A stretch of DNA of 64,000 bases from Quercus robur (taxonomy: Eukaryota > Streptophyta > Magnoliopsida > Fagales > Fagaceae), in the NCBI RefSeq assembly GCF_932294415.1, contig NC_065535.1:29798782-29862781 (forward strand). Direction: 5' to 3'. The position numbers were made by a program, and so were the translations under genes. The stretch's first letter is position 1; each line of letters begins with the position of its first letter. Shown piece after piece: positions 1 to 10,814 of this stretch. A model generated the notes under the pieces. The model saw only the letters and a list, made by a program, of their open reading frames with translations, was not told the origin of the DNA and ran no database searches.

Positions 1-1264
1 TATTATAATGAACAGCTTCAACTGCCTTGGTGGGGTGTTTTACTTGCATGTGCAATTGCCATTTTATTCACTCTTCCAATTGGAATCATCACTGCTATTA
101 CAAACCAGGTAATTTATTTTCAAACTTGAAATAATTTTTACGTCTTTTTTGAACCTATTTTACAAAAATATTGACCACTTTTTATGTTGTTGTATTGTCC
201 TCCAACAATGTATGATATCTCTAAGCAATTCAGCTTGTTATTTGTTAACTCATCTTGACAAATACAATTTGTTTATTACATACAAGGTCAAATAATCAAT
301 TTTAAATATATTTGTTTACCAAAAAATTTTTCAATATATTTGCATCAATTAGTTTATGTTCCTAATCTTTTTCTAATGGCAGACACCAGGCTTGAACATC
401 ATCACTGAGTATATAATTGGGTATATCTACCCAGGATATCCAGTTGCTAACATGTGTTTCAAGGTTTATGGATACATAAGTATGACACAAGCTATAACCT
501 TTTTACAAGACTTCAAGCTAGGTCACTACATGAAAATCCCTCCTAGAACAATGTTCATGGCACAGGTGATCTGTTATACTTACATCCCTTAAAACTGTTT
601 CCTATAAATATATTTGGATGCATTGTCATTAATAATTTTTTTACCTCTACCTAATTAGGTTGTTGGAACCCTTATAGCATGCTTCGTGTACTTGGGCACA
701 GCATGGTGGCTAATGGAAACCATCCCTGACATATGTGAGGACACATCCTCTGAATGGACCTGCCCAAGTGATACTGTGTTTTATGATGCATCTGTTATAT
801 GGGGTTTGATCGGTCCTCGTAGAATTTTTGGAGACTTGGGAACATACGAGGCAGTAAATTGGTTCTTCCTAGGTGGAGCAATTGCTCCTATTCTTGTGTG
901 GTTGGCAGCTAAAGCCTTTCCTCAACAAGAGTGGATTAGACTCATTAACATGCCAGTCTTGATAGGTGCCACAGGATATATGCCACCAGCTACTGCAGTC
1001 AACTACACTACTTGGATTATTGTAGGTTTTCTCTCTGGATTTGTTGCATATAGATATATGCCGAATTGGTGGCAACGTAACAATTATGTTCTTTCTGGGG
1101 CACTTGATGCTGGCCTTGCCTTTATGGGGGTGCTTTTATATTTTTGCTTGGGTTTGGAGGATGTTAGCCTTAGTTGGTGGGGAAATGACCTTGATGGATG
1201 TCCCTTGGCTACTTGCCCAACTGCCATAGGTGTTGTGGTTGATGGTTGTCCAGTTGTCTACTAA
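1..1264 (+). CDS. Oligopeptide transporter (OPT family), 3' three exons, 5' truncated by window
   Basis: Proton-coupled oligopeptide transporter of the plant OPT family, a multi-pass plasma-membrane protein that imports small peptides such as glutathione-like or metal-chelating peptides. Exons: 1-108 (reads [12 protein letters not shown], ends TNQ), 383-565 (61 codons, with [17 protein letters not shown] and [15 protein letters not shown]) and 659-1264 to TAA. Junctions are GT..AG and in phase. The last exon holds [51 protein letters not shown] and the Cys-rich tail ending GCPVVY, all OPT hallmarks. No stop or frameshift is visible in this part, unlike the downstream copy at 4335-32083, with which it shares intron positions; the two are tandem duplicates. 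The upstream exons lie outside the window, so intactness of the whole gene cannot be judged. The substrate cannot be told from sequence. Confidence 0.93.
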
Positions 1265-2373
1265 AAGAGATGAAAAAGAAACCAAATTGGTTTACATGTG
1301 TAATCAAAGTTCCCAGTGGATCTCTTGGGGGCAAGAAAACTCACTTTTCTTCAAATTCACTTTGTATATAACCCTTCTCCCTCTTTAAGAGTTCTTATTA
1401 AACTGGGAGGCAGTTGGTAATTGAAAATCAAATGTTATACAAAGGTTAAAGATTTATACCTTTGCATCAAGAAATCCTTAGATTTGGATGACTTTTTAGT
1501 ATGTTGTGCATGTTGGGGTTTATCCGTGTCTTAACTCGGGAGAGACAAAATGGAAAATTAATCTTGATTAGGATATCATCGTAAAAATTTATAATTGGAC
1601 ATGAACATTACAAGTGAGCTAAGAAGTTAGGATCCTGTGTACCTTCTTAATTGCAAATTCATGCTACAGAAACCGTGTACTTTCTTACCAAGAAAATAAA
1701 AAGAAATTGAATTTTTTTTAAATGAACATGTTAACGGGTGTCGGTGATTGTTAATAAACCATATTAGGAAAATTTTGACACCACTTTCACAGAAAATATA
1801 AAAAGCTATTAAAAAAACTAACTGCCTTATCTTTTTTTCATAAAATGTTTTTGAAAAAAGTTCTTAAACTAATACCCTTAGAGTATTTGTTAATATTTCC
1901 CTATTAAAAAAATAATAAAAGCACTCTGCCTATCTTGAGGCATTATTATTTGGATAGTGTTATTACACAATGAAATCTTATTTCAAACTCACAATTTTAA
2001 TTTAAAAAATGGATTTGTAACAGAGCATGCATTACTTTTTTTTTTTTTTTTTTTATCCTTATTATTTATTGAAGTGGTATTGTCACATCTAATTGCCTAT
2101 AAAGAAAAGGAAAAAAAAAAAAAAAAATTCACAACAGTGGTGTAAATTTCATTACATGTACTTCTGTTAAATTGAGGTTACTGCCATAAGAGAGAAAATG
2201 TCGCCTTTAAAATTTTAAAGCCTTCTGAAAAAATCAGTCTAAAAATATTTAAATTTCTATTATTTTAACAATAACCATAAGCATTTTGGCACCTATGCAC
2301 ATTGAAATTCATGCACCACTGGCACTTTCCTTTTTTCCTCTCTTTTTCATTAAATGAAGGTGAGTCAACTACT
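1265..2373. other. Intergenic spacer downstream of OPT copy 1
   Basis: 3' flank of the OPT gene followed by AT-rich DNA with T and A homopolymers (around 2035-2053 and 2110-2127). No coding region with recognisable similarity was seen; short open frames here are low complexity. Confidence 0.6.
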
Positions 2374-2571
2374 AAAATTATTATTATTATTATTATGTTT
2401 TTACATAAATACAATAGAATTTCAATTAGTAATTTTTTTTTCCATGATAATTGTTTTTTTATCATCAAACTCAATACACTAATTGATTTTTTGGCACACA
2501 AGCGGGGTTTGAATATCAGATCTCTTATTTAAGGATAAAAAACTTCATCAGTTGAGCTAATTAGAACTCAC
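2374..2571 (-). repeat. tRNA-derived SINE-like element
   Basis: On the minus strand the stretch starts near GAGTTCTAATTAGCTCAACT (a tRNA-type box A), continues to ATTCAAACCCCGC (box B-like) and ends in an AAT-type simple tail, seen on the plus strand as repeated ATT near 2377-2396. This order is that of a plant tRNA-derived SINE. Clear target duplications were not established, so the exact ends are approximate. Confidence 0.5.
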
Positions 2572-3194
2572 AATTTCTCTCTCTTTTTTTTTTTTTATAC
2601 ACCTGGCATATTTAGTTATTTTCTTATAATCCAGCTAGCTGTGAATATAACAATCAACAGAGCTAAGAGATCACTTTCAATAATATTTGCCATCCAGTAG
2701 AACTTGAAAGTTACATGAAATTAAATAAATTATAGTATAACATAGAATACCAAGTCAGCCAAGAAAAATGTAGCTGACTTCAATTGTTTTTTGTTTGATC
2801 ATTTGTTTTTTTTGTCTACAAAACTGTTCAAAATAGAACAAAATAGATTCCCTTAAAAAACTAGTTTAACTATGATTCTTTCATAGATGTATCCCCTCCA
2901 ATTCTAGAATCAAGTTCCAAAATTTGTCCTATTTATTCCCACAAGAGTTTAGATTTAATTTGAAATTTTCTCCTGGTTGTAATTTGATTCTAGACAACTT
3001 TAGTATTAAAATAAAACGAATTCAATACAAGCCCAAATAGATGTGGTAAATTCCAGCTGTTACATTTTAAGCCGACAAATACCTGTAAAAATATAAAACG
3101 AACCCATCAAAACAAACAAAGGTAGGACCAAGAAAAGAGAGGCATTGCCTCAATATCTCTACAAGTCTACAACACAAAGACAACTTGTGACAAC

Positions 3195-4028
3195 CAGGGG
3201 CGGCCCAACATAATTTGGAGCCCAAAAAATTTATGTAGGGATTTTAATATGTAAATATTAATTAAAAATATTATTTAATATTAATCAAATCGGTTAATTT
3301 GATACATTAAATATATAATTTGATTAATAATACCAACTAAACTAATATGTTAATTTCATATAGAGAATTAAATATCATAGTTGAACTATAAATATTAATA
3401 AAAAAAATAAAAATATATTACGATTAAAAAAGATACTTTATTTTGGATATATGACGATGAATTATTAAGTAAAATTGTAATCTAATTTTTATTTTTATAT
3501 CTTGTTTTTGAGAGAGAGAGAGAGATAGATACTATTTGGTGTGTGGCTTTGTAGGATATTAGTTTACAAAAATTAAAGTCTCAAACTATTAGGAGCTTGA
3601 TGATTTAACACATTTGCAACATTTTTTTGAAACATTTCAAGGTTTTAATTGGGTTAAGATTCTATCGGTCTCGTACTTTGAGAGTCTTAATATAAATGAA
3701 AAAGAAAAATACGTTAATTAAAAGTACTATAAAATGTTCAAAATATAATGTGGCATTGACTCTCATTGATGAACTTCATCAATTTAACTAATGAATATTT
3801 ATATCACTTTTTGTGATTAATAACATGATAATTTGTAAGCTAATAGTAAAATTTATAGTATCCTTAACATCACTAATAAAAAAAATATACAATCTTTAAA
3901 AAATATATATAATTTTATAAAAATTTGGTTCTTTAACTATGAAAAGTGGGTCTTTTTCCCTAAATGAAATTTTGTTTTTTGGTGGGGCCTTAGGTAGCCT
4001 AACTTGCCTAGGCCTTGGACCAGCCCTG
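3195..4028. mobile_element. Degenerate non-autonomous hAT element
   Basis: Left end CAGGGGCGGCCCAA and right end TTGGACCAGCCCTG form imperfect terminal inverted repeats. The flanks GTGACAAC (3187-3194) and GCTACAAC (4029-4036) match at 6 of 8 bases, the 8-bp target size of hAT elements. The interior is AT-rich and has no transposase ORF. It lies in the spacer just upstream of the OPT pseudogene. Confidence 0.65.
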
Positions 4029-4036
4029 GCTACAAC

Positions 4037-4334
4037 TAGTATGTATAACTAATAAAATTCTTTTGCATTGAGCAGATTCATGCGGTTCATATTGTTAAAT
4101 TCTTTTGCATCCTTAATTAGTAAGCAGCTGATTCCTTTTAGGGAATCTTGCTTTTGTCTATAATAAGTATCCCCAATATGTGCACTATGTAAGACGATGA
4201 ATAAGATGGCCCAGATAGGACGTGTAACATACATCTTCATAACAAGCTAGCCATGGTAATGGAACACAACTCCATGAGCGGAAATTCATCACAAGCCATG
4301 GAAATAGAACCCAACAATTCCACATACATGGCTA
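4037..4334 (+). other. 5' flank / former leader of OPT pseudogene
   Basis: About 300 bases between the hAT element and the first codon in the conserved OPT frame. It contains upstream ATGs at 4253 and 4299 in a different frame; the frame from 4299 (starting MEIEPNN) looks like an OPT N-terminus but is not in register with the conserved part, see the pseudogene entry. No convincing promoter element was recognised. Confidence 0.4.
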
Positions 4335-5492
4335 ATGGAGAACACGAACCAGAAGAGAAACTCGCCTGTGAAACAAGTTGCTCTAACAGTATCCACCACA
4401 GACGACGAGTCACTCGCAGTTCTCACTTTCCGAATGTGGGTCTTAGGAACCCTCTCATGTGTCCTCCTATCTTTCCTAAACCAGTTCTTTGGGCTCCGCA
4501 GAGAGCCTCTCACAGTCTCGGCCATTTCAGCTCAAATAGCCGTGGTCCCTCTTGGCAAACTAATGGCTGCAAGAATCACAGACCGTGTGTTATTCAAGGG
4601 GACTCGCTTGGAATTCACGTTGAACCCTGGTCCTTTCAATCTCAAAGAACATGTTCTTATTACAATCTTTGCAAACGCAGGAGCTGGGACTGTCTACGCC
4701 ATTTTAATTGTTACTTCAGTCAAGGTTTTCTATCATAAGCACATCACGTTCTTTGTGTCCTTCCTAGTTGTCACAACAACACAGGTTAATTAGTTTTTCT
4801 TATTATTCTGTCCTTCGGCAAAGTATGGTTCCAGGCATGTTTGAAGTTATATTTTTCAATATAATTTATTAAAAAATTCTTAGAACTAAAACTACATACA
4901 ACCGTCATATGATAAGTTAGAGTAGGATAATTTAAAAAATTTCGAAGACTTTTTCCTCTTTTATCAATTTACTTTGGGAACCTTTTTAAGTTAAAAGTTC
5001 AATTTTCTTATGTTTTGTTATTAGAGGTTTGATGGATTTTGATTTTTGAATATTAGGAGGTCGTTTGGATTTGAAGTATCTCAAAACTCAAAACTTATAA
5101 CTCAAAACACATAACTCAAAAACATAACTCATTTCTCAAAACTCTATCTCACTCAAAACCCAAAACTTAAAAAAATTGTTTGGCTCCAATATCTCAAAAC
5201 CGTGCCCCACATCTGAGTCCTCAATTTTTTCACTTTTTGGTGGAGCCCACAGCCTGCACAGGTCAGAAGGTTGGTTTTCTCTCCCGCGTGTCCTCTTCTC
5301 TCTCCTTTCACCCAATACTGTTTTGTCTTCCTATCTCCACAGACACACACACGCCGAACCTAAGAGAAAGGTCTGAGCTTTTTTCTTTTCTTATAACAAG
5401 TCCTTCTGTTTTGCCAGTTTCCAAGTTTGTGAAAAGGGAAAATATTGTGTACAGATTCTTTGTTGTTTTAGATTCTTTCCAGTCCTCCTATG

Positions 5493-6603
5493 TGTAAGGT
5501 TGAATTTATTCAACCATCTAATTGGCTTTATTCCGTGCCAAATTTGCTTGTAATTCAGCATTTAGTAACCCTGTATTTAGGTGGGATTGTTGTAAGGGTA
5601 GTGAGTGAGATAGAGTGAAGATTGCTCAAGAGTGTGCAAGAAAACAGAGTGTTGCGGCTGGGACTCGCGGGTGGACTCGCGGCTGCAAGCCGCCAGAAGC
5701 TGCACACGTGCCAAGCATGCTGGAAGATGAACAGTCATGCTAGCTGGAGCACTACAGGACAAAACAGGACAACTGGCCATACGGTTAACTCGCGACTGGA
5801 TCTCGCGACTTGGTCAAGCCGCGAGGTCAAGCCGCGAGCCACCCCTGTTTTGGAAAAACCTGACGTTTCACATTCCTCTCCACTCCAGTATAAATACCCC
5901 TTTAACCCACGATTGAAAGAGAGCTTCCAGAGAGAATTTTGAGAGAGAAACCCTAAAGAAAAATAAGATTGTTTAACACACAATCCCTACATTAGAGTCT
6001 CATCAAATTCCTTCACTCTCTTCCTCTCCATTGTCAAATCCTTGAGAGGCATTATACCAAACCTGGCTCTCACCATTATCATCTCTGTGAGACAGTAGTT
6101 TGGAGTTCTGGGAAGCAGTTAGGAAGGAGCCAATCTTCATTGGTTGATGCTACGGTGTAGTAGCGGAATCCGGAAAGCTAGAAAAGAAAAAGGTTCGGCG
6201 CAACCTCGTTGGAGCAAGAAGCTTGGAGGGCTTAGGTGCACTGGGTAGATTAGGCTTGGAGGGTCTATTGCTGTCCTTGTATCCCAACTGTATTTTCTAG
6301 TGGATTGATTACCGCTTGGAGGGCGGCGGAGAGGTTTTTCGCCGAGGTCTTCGGTTTCCTCTTCGATAACACATCGGGTGTTATCTCTGTGTTTGCATCT
6401 TCCTTCCTCTCTATCTCTGCCTTTACATTATCTGCTGTGGTTTTATTTTGTTATGGCTTAGATAGTTGTTTAACCAATTTCATATTATAGCATATGTTAA
6501 GTTTCCGCACACTTGTTGTTTGACATATTACTTGTGTTGGTTAAGTTAATTTTTGGGGGTCTAAACGTTCAAAAGTGTTTTGGTACACGTTTTTGAACTT
6601 TCA
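5493..6603 (+). repeat. 5' LTR of element A
   Basis: 1111 bp, TGTAAGG...TTTCA. TATAAATA at 5889-5896 is the probable LTR promoter box, with TGACGTTT about 30 bases upstream. GC-rich CGCG motifs cluster at about 5650-5840, including a tandem 13-bp unit GTCAAGCCGCGAG at 5813-5825 and 5826-5838. Open frames inside (for example 6305-6490) recur in all four LTRs and are not considered genes. Confidence 0.92.
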
Positions 6604-6605
6604 AT

Positions 6606-6617
6606 TGGTATCAGAGC
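6606..6617 (+). promoter_or_regulatory. Primer binding site of element A
   Basis: TGGTATCAGAGC lies two bases after the LTR; it is complementary to the 3' end of plant initiator methionine tRNA and primes minus-strand DNA synthesis in many Copia elements. Confidence 0.93.
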
Positions 6618-6674
6618 GGGTACACTGCTGTTTGGTTTCATTACCATTTGTGTGATCCTTGACTCCCTTTTGAG

Positions 6675-8645
6675 ATGGATAGATCTCAATCCCTTAATGC
6701 ACCTCCATATTTTGATGGAAGTAATTATGCGTTTTGGAAGGTTCGTATGAGAGCTTTTCTATGCTCTATTGATGAATCCGTGTGGGATGCTGTTGAGATT
6801 GGTTGGACCAAACCTGAGGCAGCCAAATCCACATGGGATAAGGCAGCACTTGCTGCATCTAATGCTAACAGTAAAGCACTAAATGCTATTTTCTGTGGTG
6901 TGTCTCCAGATGAATTTCACAGGATTTCTCACATTACCATTGCCAAAGATGCATGGGAGATTCTGGAAACAACTTATGAAGGCACGAAGAAAGTGAAAGA
7001 CACCAAGTTACAAATGCTGACCACTCGGTTTGAGGAGCTTAAAATGAGTGAGGATGAGTCTTTTGACTCTTTCTATGGGCAGCTAAATGAGGTGGTTGTC
7101 AGTAAGTTTAACTTAGGGGAGAAAACGGAGGACTCAAGGATTGTAAGGAAGATCCTTCGATCACTGCCGGAAAGTTTTCGTGCTAAAGTGACAGCCATTG
7201 AAGAGAGCAAGGATCTTGACGACATCAAGGTACAGGAGCTGGTTGGTTCTCTACAGACTTATGAGATGTCGCTGCCCAATCAACGGAAGAGTAAATCCCT
7301 TGCTCTAAAGACCATTAATGAGAAGGTGGAAGATCAAGGCTCATCGGGAGAAGATGTGGTTGACAAAGATGTAGCCTATCTTGTTAAAAATTTCAGAAAG
7401 TTTTTGAAATTCAAAAACAATGGAAAATTTGATGATAAGAGAAAATTCCAAAATTCTGGAAGGGAGAAGAGGGATTTCAAAAAGAAAGATGGAAAAGAAT
7501 CCCAATCCACACAAGGTGTCACTTGTTTTGAATGTAACGGGCATGGACACTTTAAGAAGGAATGTCCTAATTATTTGAAATCGAAAGGCAAGGTGTATGC
7601 CACGACCTTGAGTGACTCAGATTCGTCTGACTCAGAATCTGAAGAAAGCTGTAATGGAGAGGGGAACTATTCAGCTTTCATGACTATTGCTCATGTTGAG
7701 TCGTCGGATGAGTTGAATTTGCTTGTACAAGACCTTGGAGAACATAGTGATGATGAATCACTAGGAATTGTTGAAGAATCAGAAGCTGAAGAAGAAGAAA
7801 GCACAACAAATCTTCAAGAGAATTATAACTCACTCTTGGAGAAGTCGGGTGAATACACAAGGGTGGCCAAGGCTGCTGTGAGAAAAATGAAGAAGGCTGA
7901 GGAGGACTACAAAAGTCTCCTAATCCGGTATAGGGGGGCCAAATGCGAGATTGAAACACTGAATGGTGAGTTGTCCGAAGCTTACACTAAAGTGAGATTC
8001 CTTGAGAATGAGGTTGTGCAAGCAAATGCTAAAATAGAGAGGGTCACCACCAAGAAGTTAGATGATGTTATATCTTCTCAAAAGAGCTTTTCAGACAAAT
8101 CCGAACTGGGATATACCGGAGGAAGTAGTTCATCTGGAAATGTCACTAAAGAAGTGAAGTTTGTAAAGGCCAAAGATCCAGTTGTAACTGAACTTACTGG
8201 TGTGAAGCTCGAGGTGGAGGAGAAGAAGAATGTGGTGGACCAACGGATGCTGAATCATCGTAATCAGTCTGTGGGCAGGTCTGAATCTCGTGCCAAGTCA
8301 CGTCCACGACCACAAAGAGGTCCTAGAGGAACGTATGTGTGCCATTATTGCGGACTTCAAGGGCACACTCGACCAAATTGCCAAAAGCTGAGAGCAAAGA
8401 ACAGTGCAACTCCTCAAAGGTCAGGAGGACCCAGAATTGATAGGAGAACTTGGGCAGGTGATCAATCTAGAGAGCAAAATGGAGATCCCGGAATGATGAA
8501 CGTGATGAAGATGATTGGTGCATTCACCAACTGCTTGGAAAGCTTCTCACGAAGGTTTGAAAGTCCTAACTCCCGTACCCAATCCTTTAAGGAAATCACC
8601 CCAAACGCAAGTGACGCGTGGGTGAAAAGGGGTACTCATGCATAA
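6675..8645 (+). CDS. Element A gag polyprotein (SIRE-type, 656 aa)
   Basis: Nucleocapsid/capsid protein of a Copia element. It opens MDRSQSLNAPPYFDGSNYAF, then a UBN2/gag-like region to about residue 200 with AKDAWEILETTYEGTKKVKD, RFEELKMSEDESFDSFYGQL and KILRSLPESFRAKVTAIEES. A first CCHC zinc knuckle CFECNGHGHFKKEC sits near residue 285, an acidic Ser/Glu-rich stretch and a predicted coiled coil follow at about 310-470, and a second knuckle CHYCGLQGHTRPNC near 557. The start is the first ATG after the primer site. The frame stops at TAA without fusion or slippage into pol: no protease motif follows. Length and two knuckles fit the long gags of the SIRE/Maximus lineage. About 95 percent similar by eye to the gag of element B. 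Confidence 0.92.
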   Translation: MDRSQSLNAPPYFDGSNYAFWKVRMRAFLCSIDESVWDAVEIGWTKPEAAKSTWDKAALAASNANSKALNAIFCGVSPDEFHRISHITIAKDAWEILETTYEGTKKVKDTKLQMLTTRFEELKMSEDESFDSFYGQLNEVVVSKFNLGEKTEDSRIVRKILRSLPESFRAKVTAIEESKDLDDIKVQELVGSLQTYEMSLPNQRKSKSLALKTINEKVEDQGSSGEDVVDKDVAYLVKNFRKFLKFKNNGKFDDKRKFQNSGREKRDFKKKDGKESQSTQGVTCFECNGHGHFKKECPNYLKSKGKVYATTLSDSDSSDSESEESCNGEGNYSAFMTIAHVESSDELNLLVQDLGEHSDDESLGIVEESEAEEEESTTNLQENYNSLLEKSGEYTRVAKAAVRKMKKAEEDYKSLLIRYRGAKCEIETLNGELSEAYTKVRFLENEVVQANAKIERVTTKKLDDVISSQKSFSDKSELGYTGGSSSSGNVTKEVKFVKAKDPVVTELTGVKLEVEEKKNVVDQRMLNHRNQSVGRSESRAKSRPRPQRGPRGTYVCHYCGLQGHTRPNCQKLRAKNSATPQRSGGPRIDRRTWAGDQSREQNGDPGMMNVMKMIGAFTNCLESFSRRFESPNSRTQSFKEITPNASDAWVKRGTHA

Positions 8646-9689
8646 GCATTACAACATGTCCATTCATTAATACTTCCTATGCTTTGTGACTATGTTTGTT
8701 TGGTATGCTTGTTGTTTTTTTTTATTTTGGTTGTTTGCTTATCTTCTTGTGAATATTTCTTAACTTTGTTTTATCATTCTTTTTGGTTCTTGTGTCAAAA
8801 ATCCAAAAATCACATAGAAAATTAGAAAATCAAAAAGCTTGATTGACGTTGTTGAGTTTTGTCTTAAAACTCGTTTTGGCTTGTACCTTTGTGCTAATGG
8901 CTTTGTGCATTTTCGAGCATTGCTTGTTTTTATGCACCTATATCTCTGTGGGAAATATCTTGAAATCTATGTGATTGTTGTAAATAGATCTTCAAACTTG
9001 TCATGAATGATTAGTGAATGGTTATGTTGATCTTGAGACATGCATAGACTTGTGTCTATATATCTTCCCACTTTTTATTTTTGTTTTTGCTAAAAAGAGC
9101 TCACCAAATGTAAATCTCCAAATGAAAAGAGATATTGAGCTGCAAAAGCCTGTCGCACATTCTAGTATTTGACTAGGAAAAAGGGTAAGCGACCTTATAT
9201 TAAAAGTGATATTTCATTCAAAAAGGCCAAAGGCCTGTTCTTCAAAGAGAAATGTTACATATCCCTCTCACAATGAGAGATGATTGCCTCAAAAAGTTCA
9301 AAAAGATCAAATGTTATGATTGAAAGTGGAGTCAAATGAAAAGCTCCAAGTTATGTTATCAAGTTGTGTGGGAGGTCATATATACATATTTCTATAATTG
9401 AGATTGGTCACATGATCTAGTGCTAATTGTGTATGCCTTGGTTGAATTGATCATTGAAGCTTCACATTAGACAAAGGACTATCTCATTGTTGATATCCAC
9501 ACACAACACACAAGTTTATGTTCAATAAATGCCATATTCATTTGTGTGATTGTACTTGATAAAATGTGTTTTCACATGCTCAATCTTTGTTAATTCAAGC
9601 ACAAAAAGACTTTTGAGTGTTTTAGGTGTTTTTGGAAAGTATTTTGTTGAAAAATCTGAAAATTTTAAAAATACAGTTTTTGCCCTGTT
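8646..9689 (+). other. Non-coding spacer of element A after gag
   Basis: About 1 kb between the gag stop and the CGCG cluster, where pol would normally begin. It aligns well by eye with 17323-18390 of element B, so it is a conserved part of the element. No long frame and no protease, integrase or reverse transcriptase motif was found. Confidence 0.75.
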
Positions 9690-9955
9690 TTGGCGGCTCA
9701 GTCGCGGGTATGCCAAGTCGCGAGACTCAGTCGCATCTTCGCTGGTCATTTTTGGCGACTTGTTCGCGAGTGGAAGGTCCAGTCGCGAGGTTCACTCAGA
9801 GATTTTCGCGGCTCAGCTCGCGACTCACTCGCGGGTAGACCTTCCAGTCGCGAAAAACACTTAGGAAAATTTTTCAAAATTGTGTTCTTGAGTGCTTTGG
9901 CGGCTTGAGCTGGCGACTGTGTGGCGACTTAATCCAGTCGCGAAAATCGCGTGTT
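9690..9955 (+). promoter_or_regulatory. CGCG-motif cluster upstream of ORF2, element A
   Basis: A GC-rich island in AT-rich surroundings with repeated cores such as AGTCGCGA, CTCGCGGG, TTCGCGAG and GGCGACTT. Similar cores occur in the LTR leader. VCGCGB-type boxes are known binding sites of plant CAMTA factors; a promoter or RNA-structure role here is inference. The cluster is conserved in element B (18395-18655). Confidence 0.45.
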
Positions 9956-10115
9956 TTGCAGAAACAGTAGCAGTTTTTAAACCTCTTTCAGTTTTCCCTC
10001 GAACTTTTGTAACTGTTCATCTTCTCTTTAAAATTTTTTTCCTTCCAAACACTTTGTGAATCCATTTGTCAAACCCTTTTGGTGCTTCGTTTCTTCTCCA
10101 AATCATCAAGAAAAG

Positions 10116-10814
10116 GTATGGGTTTTGTCTTCTCAATCTCATTTTCTTTTTCCTGCATACTTCTGTTACTGTTTGGTCTGGTATTGTATTCGTTATACTT
10201 ATCTCTATGTGTAATGGGTATGGAGTGTCTTGTTTGATATTGTTCTCACCTGTTTTCATGCTGAGCAGTCACAATGTGTATTTCATTGTTCTGATTTTTG
10301 CCTATTATTGAATCTGAGAATCTTTTCTGAAATGGGTTTGGTGTCTATTTGACTTACTTATTACACTTGCCTGAATATTGATGTTGGTGTTTGGTTTTGG
10401 TCACTGAGTTGTTATGATAACATAATGTATGTTTCTCAACCACGTGCTCCAGTGTGGATGTTTGGTTTCTTCATGATTGAAATATTTTCCCCATGTTCAT
10501 GTCTCTGATGGAGTGATTTATGTTATCTGCTCTAAATGTTCATATGCTGTATCTTATTGCATATCATGGTCATGTTAACCTGTCTCAATGACAGTTTTGT
10601 CTGTTGTGATGTCTATCTTTGTCTTGGTGCACTTTCACCAAGTTTGATGCACATATTAGTTTGTGCTTCTGTGTATTGTTGGTAGTTTTGGTTGGGTCTG
10701 CACTATCTTCAGTCTGGGTTTTTATATTGAAATATTGTTTACACTGAATCTTGTTGACAATCTTTTGTGGGGTATTGTTGCTTGGTTCTTTTCTGTTGGC
10801 CTGTTCTCTTGCAG
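10116..10814 (+). promoter_or_regulatory. Probable 5'-leader intron of ORF2, element A
   Basis: AAAAG|GTATGGGTTTT is a good donor and TTCTCTTGCAG is a strong acceptor placed immediately before the ORF2 ATG at 10815. Element B has the same arrangement (CTCAG|GTATGGGTTTT ... TTCACAG|ATG) although the sequence between has diverged. This suggests ORF2 is expressed from a spliced transcript. Intron status is inferred from the sequence only. Confidence 0.6.

Noticed and set aside
2500..2571. tRNA gene on the minus strand (box A and box B seen)
   Set aside because: No cloverleaf can be drawn and a simple-repeat tail follows, so a SINE fits better.
4253..4738. 161-aa frame starting at 4253 as an OPT N-terminus
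   Set aside because: Only its first part looks like OPT; after about 4360 it runs out of register with the conserved OPT frame (4335-4784), so it is taken as a frameshift sign, not a gene.
5577..5942. Cys/Ser-rich frames on both strands in LTRs (for example MASCPVLSCSAPAS on minus)
   Set aside because: Recurs because the LTR recurs; composition follows the GC-rich CGCG block and has no independent evidence of coding.
6305..6490. 61-aa frame MITAWRAAERFFAEV repeated in LTRs of element A
   Set aside because: It lies in the LTR and is not kept as an open frame in the element B LTRs; no protein feature supports it.
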